A DNA stretch of 64,000 nucleotides from Chitinophagaceae bacterium (GCA_016708765.1 JADJFD010000002.1:810959-874958), one strand, 5' to 3'; shown: positions 1-9,250, numbered from the stretch's first letter. Translations and numbers: made by a program. Notes: generated by a model not told the origin, from the sequence alone.

Positions 1-278
1 CAGTATTCGCTTACCTGTTTTTGCTTTAGTGCATATTTAATTTTTACCCTACCCCAACTGTTGATGCGGAATTTTCCGCCGGTATAGGCAATGGCAAACC
101 GTTCTTCGTTCAGGTAATTCTCTTCTATTAATGCAGCGATAATCTCATCATGTTCTTTTTTCCAAACACCGAGCTTGTATAGTTTTTCCTTTACATCGTT
201 GTGGCACCGTTCCTGGTAAGCACAATAATGTTTTAATTTTTGCAGGGCTTGTTCTTTGGTAAGATATTTTTTATACAT
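1..278 (-). CDS. recX: Regulatory protein RecX, partial
   Basis: The minus-strand reading from ATG at 278 runs off the left edge of the window, leaving about 92 residues of the N-terminal part. It begins MYKKYLTKEQALQKLKHYCA and contains the tandem three-helix pattern of RecX, with the conserved stretch ENYLNEERFAIAYTGGKF. RecX binds RecA filaments and inhibits or modulates them. The start lies 8 nt after the stop of the HtrA-like protease, so the two genes are probably cotranscribed. The family assignment rests on recognised motifs; the C-terminus cannot be seen. Confidence 0.85.
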   Translation of the reverse strand, partial: MYKKYLTKEQALQKLKHYCAYQERCHNDVKEKLYKLGVWKKEHDEIIAALIEENYLNEERFAIAYTGGKFRINSWGRVKIKYALKQKQVSEY

Positions 279-286
279 CAATGTAT

Positions 287-1387
287 TTATTCTTCGAGCC
301 GGTCCACACAACTGTATTCGCTTTTCAAAAAGTCATCGTAGTAATCTGCTTTTTGAAAAAGATTGCGAAAAGCAGCTGCGCCATTTTCTACCGTCATATC
401 CAGATCATAAACAATACGGCTTAAAATAATATTTTGCTTCACACAACTAAGCACCAAGCCGTGGGTTCTAAAATTTTCTTGCAATAAAAACTCGTAAAGC
501 GGTTTTATTTTTGTTGCATCAGCTGGTAGTTGACAGAGATATGCATCGCCTGCCACAAAAAAGTTTTCGGCATTATAAGTAATCTTAATTTTTGCAGACC
601 CTTCTTTTACACTCCACATATTTACACCTTCTCTGGCCAGCCGCACATCTTTACCCAATTCTTTTAAAATGGATTCAATTGTTTTAGCAGTACCTACTGG
701 TTCTATTTCCTTTTCCGGTATTTCGGGAAGTTGTATTTCGGTGCCGCAACTAGGGCAGTACTTTTTAGAGTCAATATTTGCTGTTGTAACAAGATAATCG
801 CAACTAAAGCACCGTGCAGTAGCCAGTCCTTTGTTGGGTAAATAAAGTTTTAATGCTTCTCTTAAATAACTTACAGGCAATGCAAAACCAAGATTATCGC
901 CGCCACGAATAATAAAAGAATTGACTCCGATTACTTCGCCGTTCATATTTACCAAAGGACCACCACTGTTGCCGGGATTAATGGCAGCATCTATCTGTAT
1001 AAACTTTAAGCCATCTCGTATGCGATCTACTTTAGAAATAACACCTTGTGTGGCAGAATAATTTAATCCGTACGGATGACCAATAGCAAGAACGGCATCG
1101 CCATCTTTCATTTGCTCATATAGTCCTAACTGCACATCGGCTAATTCTATATCAGCCGGTGCTTGTAAAAACGCAAGATCATGTTTTCTATCCGTGTACC
1201 ATACTCTTGATAATGCTTTGTCGAATGCCTTGCCCGCAATGGTTACTTCCGCATTATCTGCCACCACATGGGCATTGGTAACAATAAGGTCAAATTCTTT
1301 TAAATAAAACCCTGTACCGGTTCCAGTTTGGGTGGCTATTTGAATAATTGCTTTCTGGTATTTTTCTATGATGAGCTGTACATCCAT
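287..1387 (-). CDS. HtrA-like S1C serine protease with zinc ribbon and extra C-terminal domain
   Basis: A 366-residue protein with a trypsin-like fold: His40 in TNAHVV, Asp70 in RKHDLAFL and Ser141 in NPGNSGGP form the expected triad. There is no signal peptide or PDZ domain, which differs from periplasmic DegP/DegS. Residues 193-214 carry a CxxC...CxxC zinc ribbon (Cys193, 196, 211, 214). The last 130 or so residues form a separate domain that resembles YbjN or secretion-chaperone folds only loosely. I chose ATG at 1387; a GTG at 1393 is also in frame. A cytoplasmic protease with a zinc-ribbon-linked sensor domain is my inference. It follows the GxxExxY gene by a few bases and precedes recX. 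Confidence 0.85.
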   Translation of the reverse strand: MDVQLIIEKYQKAIIQIATQTGTGTGFYLKEFDLIVTNAHVVADNAEVTIAGKAFDKALSRVWYTDRKHDLAFLQAPADIELADVQLGLYEQMKDGDAVLAIGHPYGLNYSATQGVISKVDRIRDGLKFIQIDAAINPGNSGGPLVNMNGEVIGVNSFIIRGGDNLGFALPVSYLREALKLYLPNKGLATARCFSCDYLVTTANIDSKKYCPSCGTEIQLPEIPEKEIEPVGTAKTIESILKELGKDVRLAREGVNMWSVKEGSAKIKITYNAENFFVAGDAYLCQLPADATKIKPLYEFLLQENFRTHGLVLSCVKQNIILSRIVYDLDMTVENGAAAFRNLFQKADYYDDFLKSEYSCVDRLEE

Positions 1388-1390
1388 TAT

Positions 1391-1842
1391 CACTGATTAT
1401 TTTGATTTTGATGATTCGTCTGATTTCGTTGCTTTATTATTTATAATTCGTTTTATTTCAAGACTTTTTGAACCAAAGTTTAATAATAGACCTATTTCCA
1501 GATTCCTTCCTTCAAGATAATTTAGTGCCTGGGCTAAATGTGCGTCTGTTAGCTCTGCCATAGCTTTTATTTCCAACACCACTTTGTTCTCAATTAAAAA
1601 ATCTGCTCTTCTTTTTCCCACCAATGTTTCATCATAATAGATTGGCATTTCTACTTCTTGCTGAAAGCTGATTGCTTCTTTTGAAAACTCAATGATAAGG
1701 CAGCGGTGATAAATTTGTTCGGGATAACCGCTTCTCATTTGCTGATGAACCTTCATTGCACAACCAATCACCTTTGCAGTTAACTCCGAAAATTTATATT
1801 CCGTCTATATCATTCAAATCTTTTTAATCAAAAAAATCAGTG
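1391..1842. repeat. Inverted repeat bracketing GxxExxY copy A
   Basis: CACTGATT at 1391-1398 and its complement AATCAGTG at 1835-1842 lie just outside or at the edge of the GxxExxY gene. The right side also contains AT-rich AATC-type repeats. The match is only 8 bp, so taken alone it is weak. It gains weight because the other two copies of the gene also have matched sequences at both ends. Confidence 0.4.
1397..1771 (-). CDS. GxxExxY protein (copy A)
   Basis: This 124-residue protein belongs to the GxxExxY family, here as GYPEQIY. The central region has the acidic and lysine residues of PD-(D/E)XK-like folds (RRADFLIENKVVLEIKA). No activity is established for the family. The likely start is GTG at 1771; the frame stays open upstream for about 10 codons without an ATG, so the N-terminus is uncertain. 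The C-terminal tail is Lys/Ser-rich and lies in repeat-like sequence. It is one of three copies in the window; the others start at 8860 and 55968. A short inverted repeat brackets it (1391-1398 and 1835-1842). Confidence 0.8.
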   Translation of the reverse strand: MIGCAMKVHQQMRSGYPEQIYHRCLIIEFSKEAISFQQEVEMPIYYDETLVGKRRADFLIENKVVLEIKAMAELTDAHLAQALNYLEGRNLEIGLLLNFGSKSLEIKRIINNKATKSDESSKSK

Positions 1843-1844
1843 GT

Positions 1845-3167
1845 TTATTTAGGCTCCATATTTAAGAACTCCATTTCATTGGTAAATGAATAATTAAAAT
1901 TTACCAGGTTGTCGAAACGAAGATTCTCTGTTTTAAAACTCATCAACGGAAATTTTTCTTTCCATTTTTGCTGAATGGCTTTTATTTGTCCCACTATATT
2001 CCTTTCATCGAATGAATTTCTTTCTGCATTATAATACTCGTTGTCAAAACCAAGTGCTGTAAAATAATGCGGATAGTTAATCATCATAAATAAATGATTT
2101 AATTCAGTAATTGCTTTGGGAAGACTATAAGTGTACTGGCAAAACATAATGCCATATTCAATTGTCTGCGAAGCAATAAGCGGATGATTATTATCTCTGT
2201 ACCAAACCATATTCTGATTAGCACCATGAATGGCCTCTGCGATTGTTTTATATGGCTGCGGCGATACTACTGAATAAGTGTAACGAGAGTGAAACAGATA
2301 ACTATTTATTTCTTCTTTTGATAGTTGTTGAAATTTTTTAAACTCCTCAATCATGTCCTTACTTTTTTCTATAACGGATCGTTCATCTTTTTTAAAATAA
2401 ATACCACCAATCTTTTCAAGGTCATTCAGCAGTTTTCCTTCGGGAGTAATTAAATAATCGATGCGATAGATAAGCGATAACAGCATGTAAGAAATACCAC
2501 CTGCAAATTTTTCTGCATCCAACGTATTAATATAATCCAGCGTTTCCTTAATCCATTTTTGCAGGTACTCGTATTTCACGGCCTTCTCCGCATCAGAAAC
2601 AGATATTATATGTTCGCTGTCTGTTGTTTCCAGTGTAGCAAAATCCTGCACCAACAAATCATCTTGCTTATCGGCTTTGGTGGCCAGTTCTTTTAATCCG
2701 TAATACAATTTGCTGGGGCTGGCGGCACTTGGATCGCTGTCGAATTTCATACAAAGTCTTTCGTTCTCCAATGCAAAGCGACCGTAAAAGAGATTGAAAT
2801 TCATTTCGAGCAAACGCCGCATAACCGGAACTGATGGCTGTGCCATGCGGACTAGTGTAACTTCTGCATTAATTCTTTCGGCATTAAAAGTGCCCCTTAC
2901 AACTTTGGATCCTTGGTAAAAGTGAAATCTTCCTTCGGCTCCATTCCTTTCGTACACTACATTGGCGGCTTCATCATCCCGTATATAATCGAAAAAGGCA
3001 TCGAGGCTTTCCGTGTATTTCTTTTCCTTGTACAGCGTTTCTGCGTCGGTCCAGCGGTTTACTTTTGCCAACGACTTATTGTTGTCCGAATAGCGACCAA
3101 AAGGAATTGCGGGGCTTTGTTCCGGTTCGGCTTTCTTCTTTCCCCATCCAAATAATTTATCCAGCAT
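1845..3167 (-). CDS. Conserved hypothetical protein, 440 aa
   Basis: A soluble protein of 440 residues from ATG at 3167 (MLDKLFGWGKKK); an upstream ATG at 3245 would add 26 residues that look less natural. No signal peptide or membrane segment is visible. Residues about 35-60 resemble a TPR-like helix pair (DAETLYKEKKYTESLDAFFD), and the middle part suggests a YbjN-like or chaperone-like fold, without a diagnostic motif. The rest is helical and rich in aromatic residues. I do not recognise a function. It is divergent from dnaN and probably has its own promoter in the 3168-3330 gap. Confidence 0.7.
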   Translation of the reverse strand: MLDKLFGWGKKKAEPEQSPAIPFGRYSDNNKSLAKVNRWTDAETLYKEKKYTESLDAFFDYIRDDEAANVVYERNGAEGRFHFYQGSKVVRGTFNAERINAEVTLVRMAQPSVPVMRRLLEMNFNLFYGRFALENERLCMKFDSDPSAASPSKLYYGLKELATKADKQDDLLVQDFATLETTDSEHIISVSDAEKAVKYEYLQKWIKETLDYINTLDAEKFAGGISYMLLSLIYRIDYLITPEGKLLNDLEKIGGIYFKKDERSVIEKSKDMIEEFKKFQQLSKEEINSYLFHSRYTYSVVSPQPYKTIAEAIHGANQNMVWYRDNNHPLIASQTIEYGIMFCQYTYSLPKAITELNHLFMMINYPHYFTALGFDNEYYNAERNSFDERNIVGQIKAIQQKWKEKFPLMSFKTENLRFDNLVNFNYSFTNEMEFLNMEPK

Positions 3168-3333
3168 ATACGTTTTATTGAGAAAAGCCAAGATACTAAG
3201 TAGTTGTGGGTTAGAGATGGCGAAAGAGGAGTTTATTTCAGTCAAAGTTTTCTACATTAATTGTTAATATCAAGCTGAAAAACAGGTGATTGATGAATAG
3301 AAAAATCAGTAGTTTCGCCACAAACCATTTGTG

Positions 3334-4449
3334 ATGAAATTTATCGCCTCTTCCTCCAGTTTACTGAAACAATTACAGCATATTGCTGGTGTAATTAACG
3401 CCAACACCGTGCTGCCGATATTAGAAGACTTTTTGTTTGAAGTAGAAAAAAACAAACTAACTGTAGTTGCTACTGACTTGGAAACAGTAATGAGAGTACA
3501 GCTTGATATTGAAGCAAAGGATAGCGGTAAAGTTTGTATTCCTGCTAAAATACTGTTGGACTCTTTAAAAAATATTCCTGATCAGCCACTTACTTTTACT
3601 ATTGATAAAAATTTCGGTATTGAAATTACCAGCGATAATGGTAAGTATAAAGTGATGGGAGAGAATCCAGATAATTTTCCAAAGGAGCCCACTGCAGATG
3701 ATACAACTTCGTTCACTATGCCTGCTTCTGCCTTGGTAACTGCCATCAACAAAACATTGTTTGCCACCAGTACAGATGATCTTCGCCCGGCCATGACAGG
3801 TGTTTTCTTTGAGTTGGATAAAAAAGGTTTGCAAGCGGTAGCAACAGATGCACATCGTTTGGTTCGTTACAAAAGAACAGATGTAAAATGTCCTAAAACA
3901 GATTCGTTTATTGCACCAAGAAAACCATTAAGTCTTTTAAAAGCTGCTATTCCTTTTACGGACGAAGAAATTACCGTAAGCTATAACAGTAATCATCTTT
4001 TTGTAAAGCATGGCACCACACAAATGAGTTGCCGACTGATTGATGCAAGATTTCCTGATTATAAAGTGGTAATACCAACTGATAATCCATACAAGCTGAC
4101 CGTTAATAAAAATGATTTTCAATCTGCTTTGCGCCGTGTAAGTGTTTTCAGTAATAAAAGTACTAACCAAGTAGCATTTAGCATAAGCGGCAGCGAATTA
4201 CAATTAGCCGCACAAGATGTTGATTTTTCTTTTGAAGGAAACGAAAGAATGAAATGTCAATACAATGGTGAAGACCTGATGATTGCTTTCAATGCAAGAT
4301 TTTTAATTGAAATGCTTAGTGCTGCTGAAAGCGATGAAATAAACATGGAACTTTCTACACCTACAAAAGCTGGTATCATTAAACCAACAGATCTTGGTGA
4401 GAATGAAGAATTGTTGATGCTGGTAATGCCTCTAATGCTTAACCAATAA
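3334..4449 (+). CDS. dnaN: DNA polymerase III subunit beta (sliding clamp)
   Basis: This 371-residue protein has the usual length for the beta clamp and starts MKFIASSSSLLKQLQHIAGV. It is built of three repeated clamp domains; the AGVINANTVLPILEDFL and ATDLETVMRV motifs are typical of the first domain, and the C-terminus ends LVMPLMLNQ, matching the family's MPMRL-type end. It forms the ring that tethers the replicative polymerase to DNA. ATG at 3334 is preferred over GTG at 3331. The gene is alone on its strand, not beside dnaA or gyrB; no dnaA is in the window. Confidence 0.97.
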   Translation: MKFIASSSSLLKQLQHIAGVINANTVLPILEDFLFEVEKNKLTVVATDLETVMRVQLDIEAKDSGKVCIPAKILLDSLKNIPDQPLTFTIDKNFGIEITSDNGKYKVMGENPDNFPKEPTADDTTSFTMPASALVTAINKTLFATSTDDLRPAMTGVFFELDKKGLQAVATDAHRLVRYKRTDVKCPKTDSFIAPRKPLSLLKAAIPFTDEEITVSYNSNHLFVKHGTTQMSCRLIDARFPDYKVVIPTDNPYKLTVNKNDFQSALRRVSVFSNKSTNQVAFSISGSELQLAAQDVDFSFEGNERMKCQYNGEDLMIAFNARFLIEMLSAAESDEINMELSTPTKAGIIKPTDLGENEELLMLVMPLMLNQ

Positions 4450-4467
4450 TTTTCATTGATACAATAT

Positions 4468-5169
4468 TTATAAAATCTCTCTTTCTTTAAGAGGGATTTT
4501 TTTGTTTTTGGTACGGTTGATGACCCAAAGTGCTACTACTAAATTTCCCACCCAACCAAGCCATGCCACTACACGGTACACATCCATTGGTGGTAATGTC
4601 ATGGTGTTGGTTATTGCATATTTCCAAGCTCTTAAAGTGATAGCAGACAACGTCATGGCATAGCTAAGTATCATGTATTTTCGGTGGGCTTTAAATTTTT
4701 TCTGTCTTGCCTTTATTAAAGCCAGTACGGTAAAAAAAATCCATAAGACGGCTAACGCAATAAAACCAATTCTTGACAACAAGCCGCCGTTTGCATAAAA
4801 ACCCATGAGTAAACCTGAAGGACCGGTAATGAGCAATACATCCACCACATAGATATAACCCAACGAACGGTGTAGTTTTGGTTTATTCCTCAATAGCCAT
4901 TTCGAAAATTGTGTGAACCCGGCAAACAATACCCACATACTTGCATACACATGAATAAAAAAGGCGATTCGCCATTGATCAATAGAAATATATTCTTGTT
5001 TGATGCGTAAAAAGCCAACATCCGTGTTGTAAGGAATATAGGCCATAGTGATGTCGGCCATCAACCAGCAAAAAAAAGCCAGCAAAAGCAACAAAGCGGC
5101 ATTCCAAATATTTGTTCTGGTTAAAATTTGTGCTAATTTTAAAAGACCATTAATAAAATCCTTCCACAC
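4468..5169 (-). CDS. DUF2306 family membrane protein
   Basis: A 233-residue integral membrane protein with about seven hydrophobic segments. The arrangement HVYASMWVLFAGFTQF, followed by HRSLGYIYV and later AHRKYMILSYAMTLSAITLR, is the signature of the DUF2306 family, whose conserved histidines suggest haem or metal binding, though no function is proven. It converges on dnaN (18 nt between stops) and is divergent from the YARHG lipoprotein, whose ATG lies only 18 nt from its own start, so the two share a promoter region. Confidence 0.85.
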   Translation of the reverse strand: MWKDFINGLLKLAQILTRTNIWNAALLLLLAFFCWLMADITMAYIPYNTDVGFLRIKQEYISIDQWRIAFFIHVYASMWVLFAGFTQFSKWLLRNKPKLHRSLGYIYVVDVLLITGPSGLLMGFYANGGLLSRIGFIALAVLWIFFTVLALIKARQKKFKAHRKYMILSYAMTLSAITLRAWKYAITNTMTLPPMDVYRVVAWLGWVGNLVVALWVINRTKNKKIPLKEREIL

Positions 5170-5187
5170 AAATTTAAAGCTTTCGTT

Positions 5188-5967
5188 ATGAGAAAAATTT
5201 TGCTGCTTTTACTCGCTGGTTCATTTATGCTCAGCTGTAATAATGATAAAAAAGAGGAAACAAAAAGTTCAACCGATGATTATCAGTCGGAGAAAACAGA
5301 AAAAGTTGTTACAGATAATCAACCGACGAATACTAACATCGACCCTGTAGTTAATTTGGTAGAAAAAATATTAGGCTCTTTTGTTGGTCCTTTTGGCAAT
5401 AATAAAATAACCATGTTAATAACAAAGGCCGAAGGCGATTCTATTGCTGGCCGCACTATTGTTGGTGGTAATAACAGGCCTTTTACCGGCACATTTTCCA
5501 AGGTTGGCTCTGCTTATGTTATTAATGCAACAGAACCGGGAGACGATAAAGATGATGGGGCTTTTAGTTTTACTATTGATGAAGCGAATACAGATGTTGT
5601 AACTGGCTCCTGGAAACCTAATAACAAAGCTAAGCCTGCAAAAGAATATTCGTTGAAGAGAAGAGCTTTTGAGTACAACCCTAATGTTGGCAATTATCCA
5701 CAATCATCGCAGCGATTACTAAAAGCAAAAGATGTGGAGAACGAAATGAAAGAAGACCTGGAGTTTATGCGGAACGAAATATTTGCCCGTCACGGTTTCT
5801 GCTTTGAAAGAAAGCATCTGCGCCAGCAATTTGAAAACGAAGACTGGTATGTGCCCAACACTGTTGATATAAAAGGTTTTCTTACTGATATAGAAAAAAA
5901 GAATATTGCCCTGATAAAACGGTATGAAAAATATGCTGATGAATATGGCGATGAGTATGGGCGATAA
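5188..5967 (+). CDS. YARHG-domain lipoprotein
   Basis: A 259-residue secreted lipoprotein: the signal peptide MRKILLLLLAGSFMLSC ends in a lipobox with Cys at 17, followed by a Lys/Glu/Thr-rich linker. The middle part (about 55-150) looks like a beta-rich lipocalin-like sandwich. The C-terminal 80 residues form a YARHG domain, seen as MRNEIFARHGFCF, then a tryptophan-tyrosine pair (DWYVP) and IEKKNIALIKRYE. YARHG domains are extracellular and thought to bind peptidoglycan or other polymers. A strong terminator follows at 5981. Confidence 0.88.
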   Translation: MRKILLLLLAGSFMLSCNNDKKEETKSSTDDYQSEKTEKVVTDNQPTNTNIDPVVNLVEKILGSFVGPFGNNKITMLITKAEGDSIAGRTIVGGNNRPFTGTFSKVGSAYVINATEPGDDKDDGAFSFTIDEANTDVVTGSWKPNNKAKPAKEYSLKRRAFEYNPNVGNYPQSSQRLLKAKDVENEMKEDLEFMRNEIFARHGFCFERKHLRQQFENEDWYVPNTVDIKGFLTDIEKKNIALIKRYEKYADEYGDEYGR

Positions 5968-5980
5968 ATAGCTTTTTAAA

Positions 5981-6004
5981 ACTCCCGAAAATTCGGGAGT
6001 TTTG
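5981..6004 (+). terminator. Rho-independent terminator
   Basis: A perfect 9-bp stem, ACTCCCGAA at 5981-5989 and TTCGGGAGT at 5992-6000, has a 2-nt AA loop as drawn and is followed by TTTT. It begins 14 nt after the YARHG lipoprotein stop. Confidence 0.85.
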
Positions 6005-6023
6005 TTTTATATATCTTTTAATT

Positions 6024-6452
6024 ATGAGTTTTGTTATTCTTAATGCCTACAGCAATTATGTAGATGCACATATAGCCAGAGGAGTTTTAGAAGAAGAGGG
6101 TATTAACTGCTGGTTAAAAGATGAACACACTGTTACTATTGACCCCATACTTACCAATGCTGTTGGCGGTATTAAAATTATGGTATATAAAGATCAGGCA
6201 GAAAGGGCATGGAGTATTTTAGCCGCATTAAAAAAAGAACAACAAGAAAAAACTTCTTGTCCAAAGTGTAATTCACATAATATTGAACTGGTAAGTACAC
6301 CCCGAAAAGCAATGAACTGGATAAGTGCCATAACTACATTTTTTCTTGGCGATTATGCAATTACAACTGATAAAGTGAATCATTGCTTTGATTGCAAGCA
6401 TGAATTTCAGAAGTCGATACTCCATAAAGAAATGTCATTTTTTTCTTCGTAA
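6024..6452 (+). CDS. DUF2007 domain protein with zinc ribbon
   Basis: A 142-residue cytoplasmic protein. Residues 1-70 match the DUF2007 putative signal-transducing fold (VILNAYSNYVDAHIARGVLE, then ILTNAVGGIKIMVYK). A second part carries CPKC at about 79-82 and CFDC at about 124-127, forming a zinc ribbon. The role is unknown. It begins an apparent same-strand run with the sterol-desaturase-like gene. Confidence 0.85.
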   Translation: MSFVILNAYSNYVDAHIARGVLEEEGINCWLKDEHTVTIDPILTNAVGGIKIMVYKDQAERAWSILAALKKEQQEKTSCPKCNSHNIELVSTPRKAMNWISAITTFFLGDYAITTDKVNHCFDCKHEFQKSILHKEMSFFSS

Positions 6453-6473
6453 CTTTTGCTCAAATTGATTGCT

Positions 6474-7295
6474 ATGTGGCAAAGCATTGTTGAGCATTTT
6501 CAAACACTGGAGCAGCGGCCTTTAGAAAGAATGATTATTCTTGTTGGCGGTCTTTTGCTTTTTTGGATCATTGAAGGGGCTATCCCATTGCTTTCTCTTA
6601 ATTATAAAAGAATAAGATTCGCCATGCAGCTGTTAATTTCGGCTTTACTGTTATTCATCTTATCATACACACATTTCTAGCTATACTTATTGTACTTATT
6701 GCGGATTGGTGTCAGCTACATTCGTTTGGTTTGGTACATTGGTTCAACGCAAGTGTTGGCCTTACAATTTTAATCGCCATATTAGCAATAGACTTTAGCA
6801 GTTGGCTGGTGCATTTGGTAATGCATAAAGCAAGGCCGCTATGGCGTTTCCATTTAATACATCATACGGATAATAGTGTGGATGTAACAACAGGCCTTCG
6901 CCATCATCCCGGCGATAGTATTTTGCGGGGCATCTTTTTTATGCTATTTATCTTTCTCTCCGGCACACCCATGTATGGTGTAATGATTTATCAAACACTG
7001 CTAGTACTTGCTACTGCTTTTACATGCAAATATTAGTTTGCCAAAAGGATTGGATAAGGCGATAAGTTATATTCTTGTTTCTCCCAATATGCACAAGGTC
7101 CATCACCATTGGAAACAACCTTTTACAGATAGTAACTATGGAGCTGTTTTATCTATCTGGGATAGACTGTTTGGTACATTTATGAAACTGGATATAAAAG
7201 ATATCCGCTATGGAATTGATAAACATTATTCCAACGACAAAGACGAAGATTTTATGGCGTTGATGAAAAAGCCATTTCAGAAATTAGATATATAA
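6474..7295 (+). pseudogene. Sterol desaturase / fatty acid hydroxylase family protein, two frameshifts
   Basis: Three reading frames together encode one membrane di-iron hydroxylase of about 273 residues. The family's histidine boxes are HLVMH, HLIHH and HKVHHH, plus conserved NYGAVLSIWDRLFGTF near the C-terminus. Frame one runs from ATG 6474 to about 6614. One base seems missing in the A-rich run at 6606-6618; restoring it gives RHAAVNFGFTV, a normal family sequence. A second break lies at 7019-7025, where either an extra base or a lost CA dinucleotide separates TAFT from HANISLPKGLD. Such enzymes modify lipids with iron and oxygen. The intact flanking sequence suggests sequencing error, but real inactivation is possible. 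Confidence 0.85.
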
Positions 7296-7319
7296 TTTTT
7301 TAACCACCAACCTCTTCAG

Positions 7320-8093
7320 ATGAAAAAATTAATCTTGTTACCGTTGCTGTTTGTATCGTGTATTTTATTTGCACAACAGTATGGCACTATGTACGTAGCT
7401 GCCAAAACAGGACTAAGCATCCGAGAAAAACAAGATGCTGCTTCTAAGGTGCTGGATAAAATTCCTTACGGAACAAAAATCACTCTTCTTGAAACCAATG
7501 AAGAAAGAAAAAGTATTGTTACCGAAGGAATAACAGGTTACTGGCAAAAAGTAAAATACAATAACAAGACCGGCTATATCCTTGATTCTTATTTATTTCC
7601 TTGGCCAGCTCCCAAGTTGGCAACAGTAAAAGAAATGAAGAATTACCTTACGCAAAATACGGTTCCCTTTGGAGCTAAGTTGATCGTAAAGTCCGGCTCT
7701 ATGAACAATATTGAAGAGATGGGTTGGGAAGTGCAGAAACAATTGTACAAAAACGGGGCAGAATGGCATAAACACCTAGGTTATGAATCTGGCTCCGACA
7801 CATATTTTCTTCCCGGCTTTACAATGGAACAAGGCTTTCTATTGCTTCGCCTTATTCCTGAGTTCAAAGAAGTATTTGGCGAAAAAGATACGTACCCAAC
7901 AGAAAGCAAAACATATAAAAAAGGAGAAACCGAATATATTTTAACCGTAGATAAAGAAACCTATGGGGAAGGTGAATTTAAATTTACATGGGTCAAAAGA
8001 ATAAGCCTTGAGTTTTCTCCTGATATCAGCTATATTTTTGAAATGTTTATGCTCGGAAATGAATTGGTGATTGTTTTCGGCGGAGGAGTGTAG
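7320..8093 (+). CDS. Secreted SH3-domain protein
   Basis: A 257-residue exported protein: the signal peptide MKKLILLPLLFVSCILFAQQ has a cleavage site after AQ or a lipobox-like Cys at 14. Residues about 22-95 form a bacterial SH3 domain (YVAAKTGLSIREKQDAASKVLDKIPYG, ending with GYILDSYLFPWP). The remainder is unassigned. The protein probably acts in the periplasm or on the cell surface. The gene is followed 9 nt later by kdsB. Confidence 0.85.
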   Translation: MKKLILLPLLFVSCILFAQQYGTMYVAAKTGLSIREKQDAASKVLDKIPYGTKITLLETNEERKSIVTEGITGYWQKVKYNNKTGYILDSYLFPWPAPKLATVKEMKNYLTQNTVPFGAKLIVKSGSMNNIEEMGWEVQKQLYKNGAEWHKHLGYESGSDTYFLPGFTMEQGFLLLRLIPEFKEVFGEKDTYPTESKTYKKGETEYILTVDKETYGEGEFKFTWVKRISLEFSPDISYIFEMFMLGNELVIVFGGGV

Positions 8094-8102
8094 TTTTACA
8101 GC

Positions 8103-8822
8103 ATGAAGATAATAGCAATGATTCCGGCAAGATATGCCGCTACAAGATTTCCAGGTAAGCTAATGCAGATATTGGGTGATAAACCTGTGATACGTCATAC
8201 CTATGATGCTACGGTCGCAACGGGTTTGTTTGATGAAGTAGTGGTAGTTACCGATAGCGAAATTATCTACACAGAAATTGTAAATGCAGGTGGCAATGCT
8301 GTAATGAGCAAGTATGAACATGAAAGTGGCAGCGACCGGATTGCAGAAGCGGCAAATGAAATGGAAGTCGATATTATTGTGAATGTGCAGGGCGATGAAC
8401 CTTTTGTAAAAAAAGAACCGCTGGAAAAATTGTTGCAACAGTTTAATGATGCATCTGTACAAGTAGCTTCGCTGATGCAGGAATTAAAATCTCAAAAAGA
8501 AATTGAAGATTCTAATTATGTAAAAGTTGCCGTTGATAAAAACATGAATTCACTTTTCTTCAGCAGAAGTGTTATTCCTTATCATAGAGATGCAACTATT
8601 TCTCCTGTTTATTACGAACATATTGGTGTGTATGCTTTTCGAAAAGAAGCTTTATTGAATTTTACCAGTTGGCCGATTTCGCCACTGGAAGCTTCAGAAA
8701 AAATTGAATGTCTTCGTTATCTAGAAAATGGAATTCCGCTCCGGATGGTAGTAGTGGATTATATGGGTGTAGAGATTGATACACCGGAGGATTTGGAGAA
8801 GGCGGCGAAGTTGTTGAAATAG
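8103..8822 (+). CDS. kdsB: 3-deoxy-manno-octulosonate cytidylyltransferase
   Basis: A 239-residue protein of normal length for KdsB, which activates KDO with CTP to form CMP-KDO for lipid A-core assembly. The nucleotide-binding start IPARYAATRFPGKLMQILGDKPVI, the VNVQGDEPFV motif with its metal-binding Asp and the late LEKIECLRYLENG region (here ASEKIECLRYLENG) are all present. With kdnB downstream and kdsD at 62785, it forms part of the KDO-type sugar pathway. CMP-8-amino-KDO is a possible product if the 8-amino pathway is complete. Confidence 0.95.
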   Translation: MKIIAMIPARYAATRFPGKLMQILGDKPVIRHTYDATVATGLFDEVVVVTDSEIIYTEIVNAGGNAVMSKYEHESGSDRIAEAANEMEVDIIVNVQGDEPFVKKEPLEKLLQQFNDASVQVASLMQELKSQKEIEDSNYVKVAVDKNMNSLFFSRSVIPYHRDATISPVYYEHIGVYAFRKEALLNFTSWPISPLEASEKIECLRYLENGIPLRMVVVDYMGVEIDTPEDLEKAAKLLK

Positions 8823-8825
8823 TTT

Positions 8826-8856
8826 AACCACAGAATACACAGATTAAATACAGCAC
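8826..8856 (+). repeat. Left flanking repeat of GxxExxY copy B
   Basis: This 31-nt stretch begins AACCACAGAATACACA and recurs almost exactly at 9251-9279 on the other side of the GxxExxY gene, the only difference being a 2-nt indel. The pair is a direct repeat. Confidence 0.75.
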
Positions 8857-8859
8857 AGA

Positions 8860-9243
8860 TTGAACAGTTTAGAAACAATAAATGAATTAACAGGAAAAAT
8901 TATAGGGGCTTCTTTTAAAGTCCATTCTGCTCTTGGCCCAGGATTGCTTGAAAGTTCTTATAAAGAATGTTTATTTTATGAATTATCTAAAGAAGGATTA
9001 TTTGTTGAAAAAGAAAAGGCCCTTCCACTTGTTTACGAGGAAATAAAATTAGACATTGGTTATCGGCTAGACCTTTTTGTTGAAAACAAAGTAGTGGTAG
9101 AAATTAAGTCCATTGAAGCTTTTACAGATGTGCACACAGCTCAGGTGTTAACTTATTTGAAATTAACCAGATGTAAAGTAGGTTTGCTGATAAATTTTAA
9201 TGTAGCAGACCTTAAAAAGGGAATAAAGCGATTAATATTATAA
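8860..9243 (+). CDS. GxxExxY protein (copy B)
   Basis: A 127-residue GxxExxY family protein with the motif as GLLESSY and the PD-(D/E)XK-like core IGYRLDLFVENKVVVEIKS. TTG at 8860 is the only reasonable start and lies at the inner edge of the left flanking repeat, so the coding sequence fills the whole space between the repeats. It separates kdsB from kdnB, two genes of the same sugar pathway, which suggests insertion of a repeat-bounded unit. The function is unknown. Confidence 0.83.
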   Translation: MNSLETINELTGKIIGASFKVHSALGPGLLESSYKECLFYELSKEGLFVEKEKALPLVYEEIKLDIGYRLDLFVENKVVVEIKSIEAFTDVHTAQVLTYLKLTRCKVGLLINFNVADLKKGIKRLIL

Positions 9244-9250
9244 AAATGAT

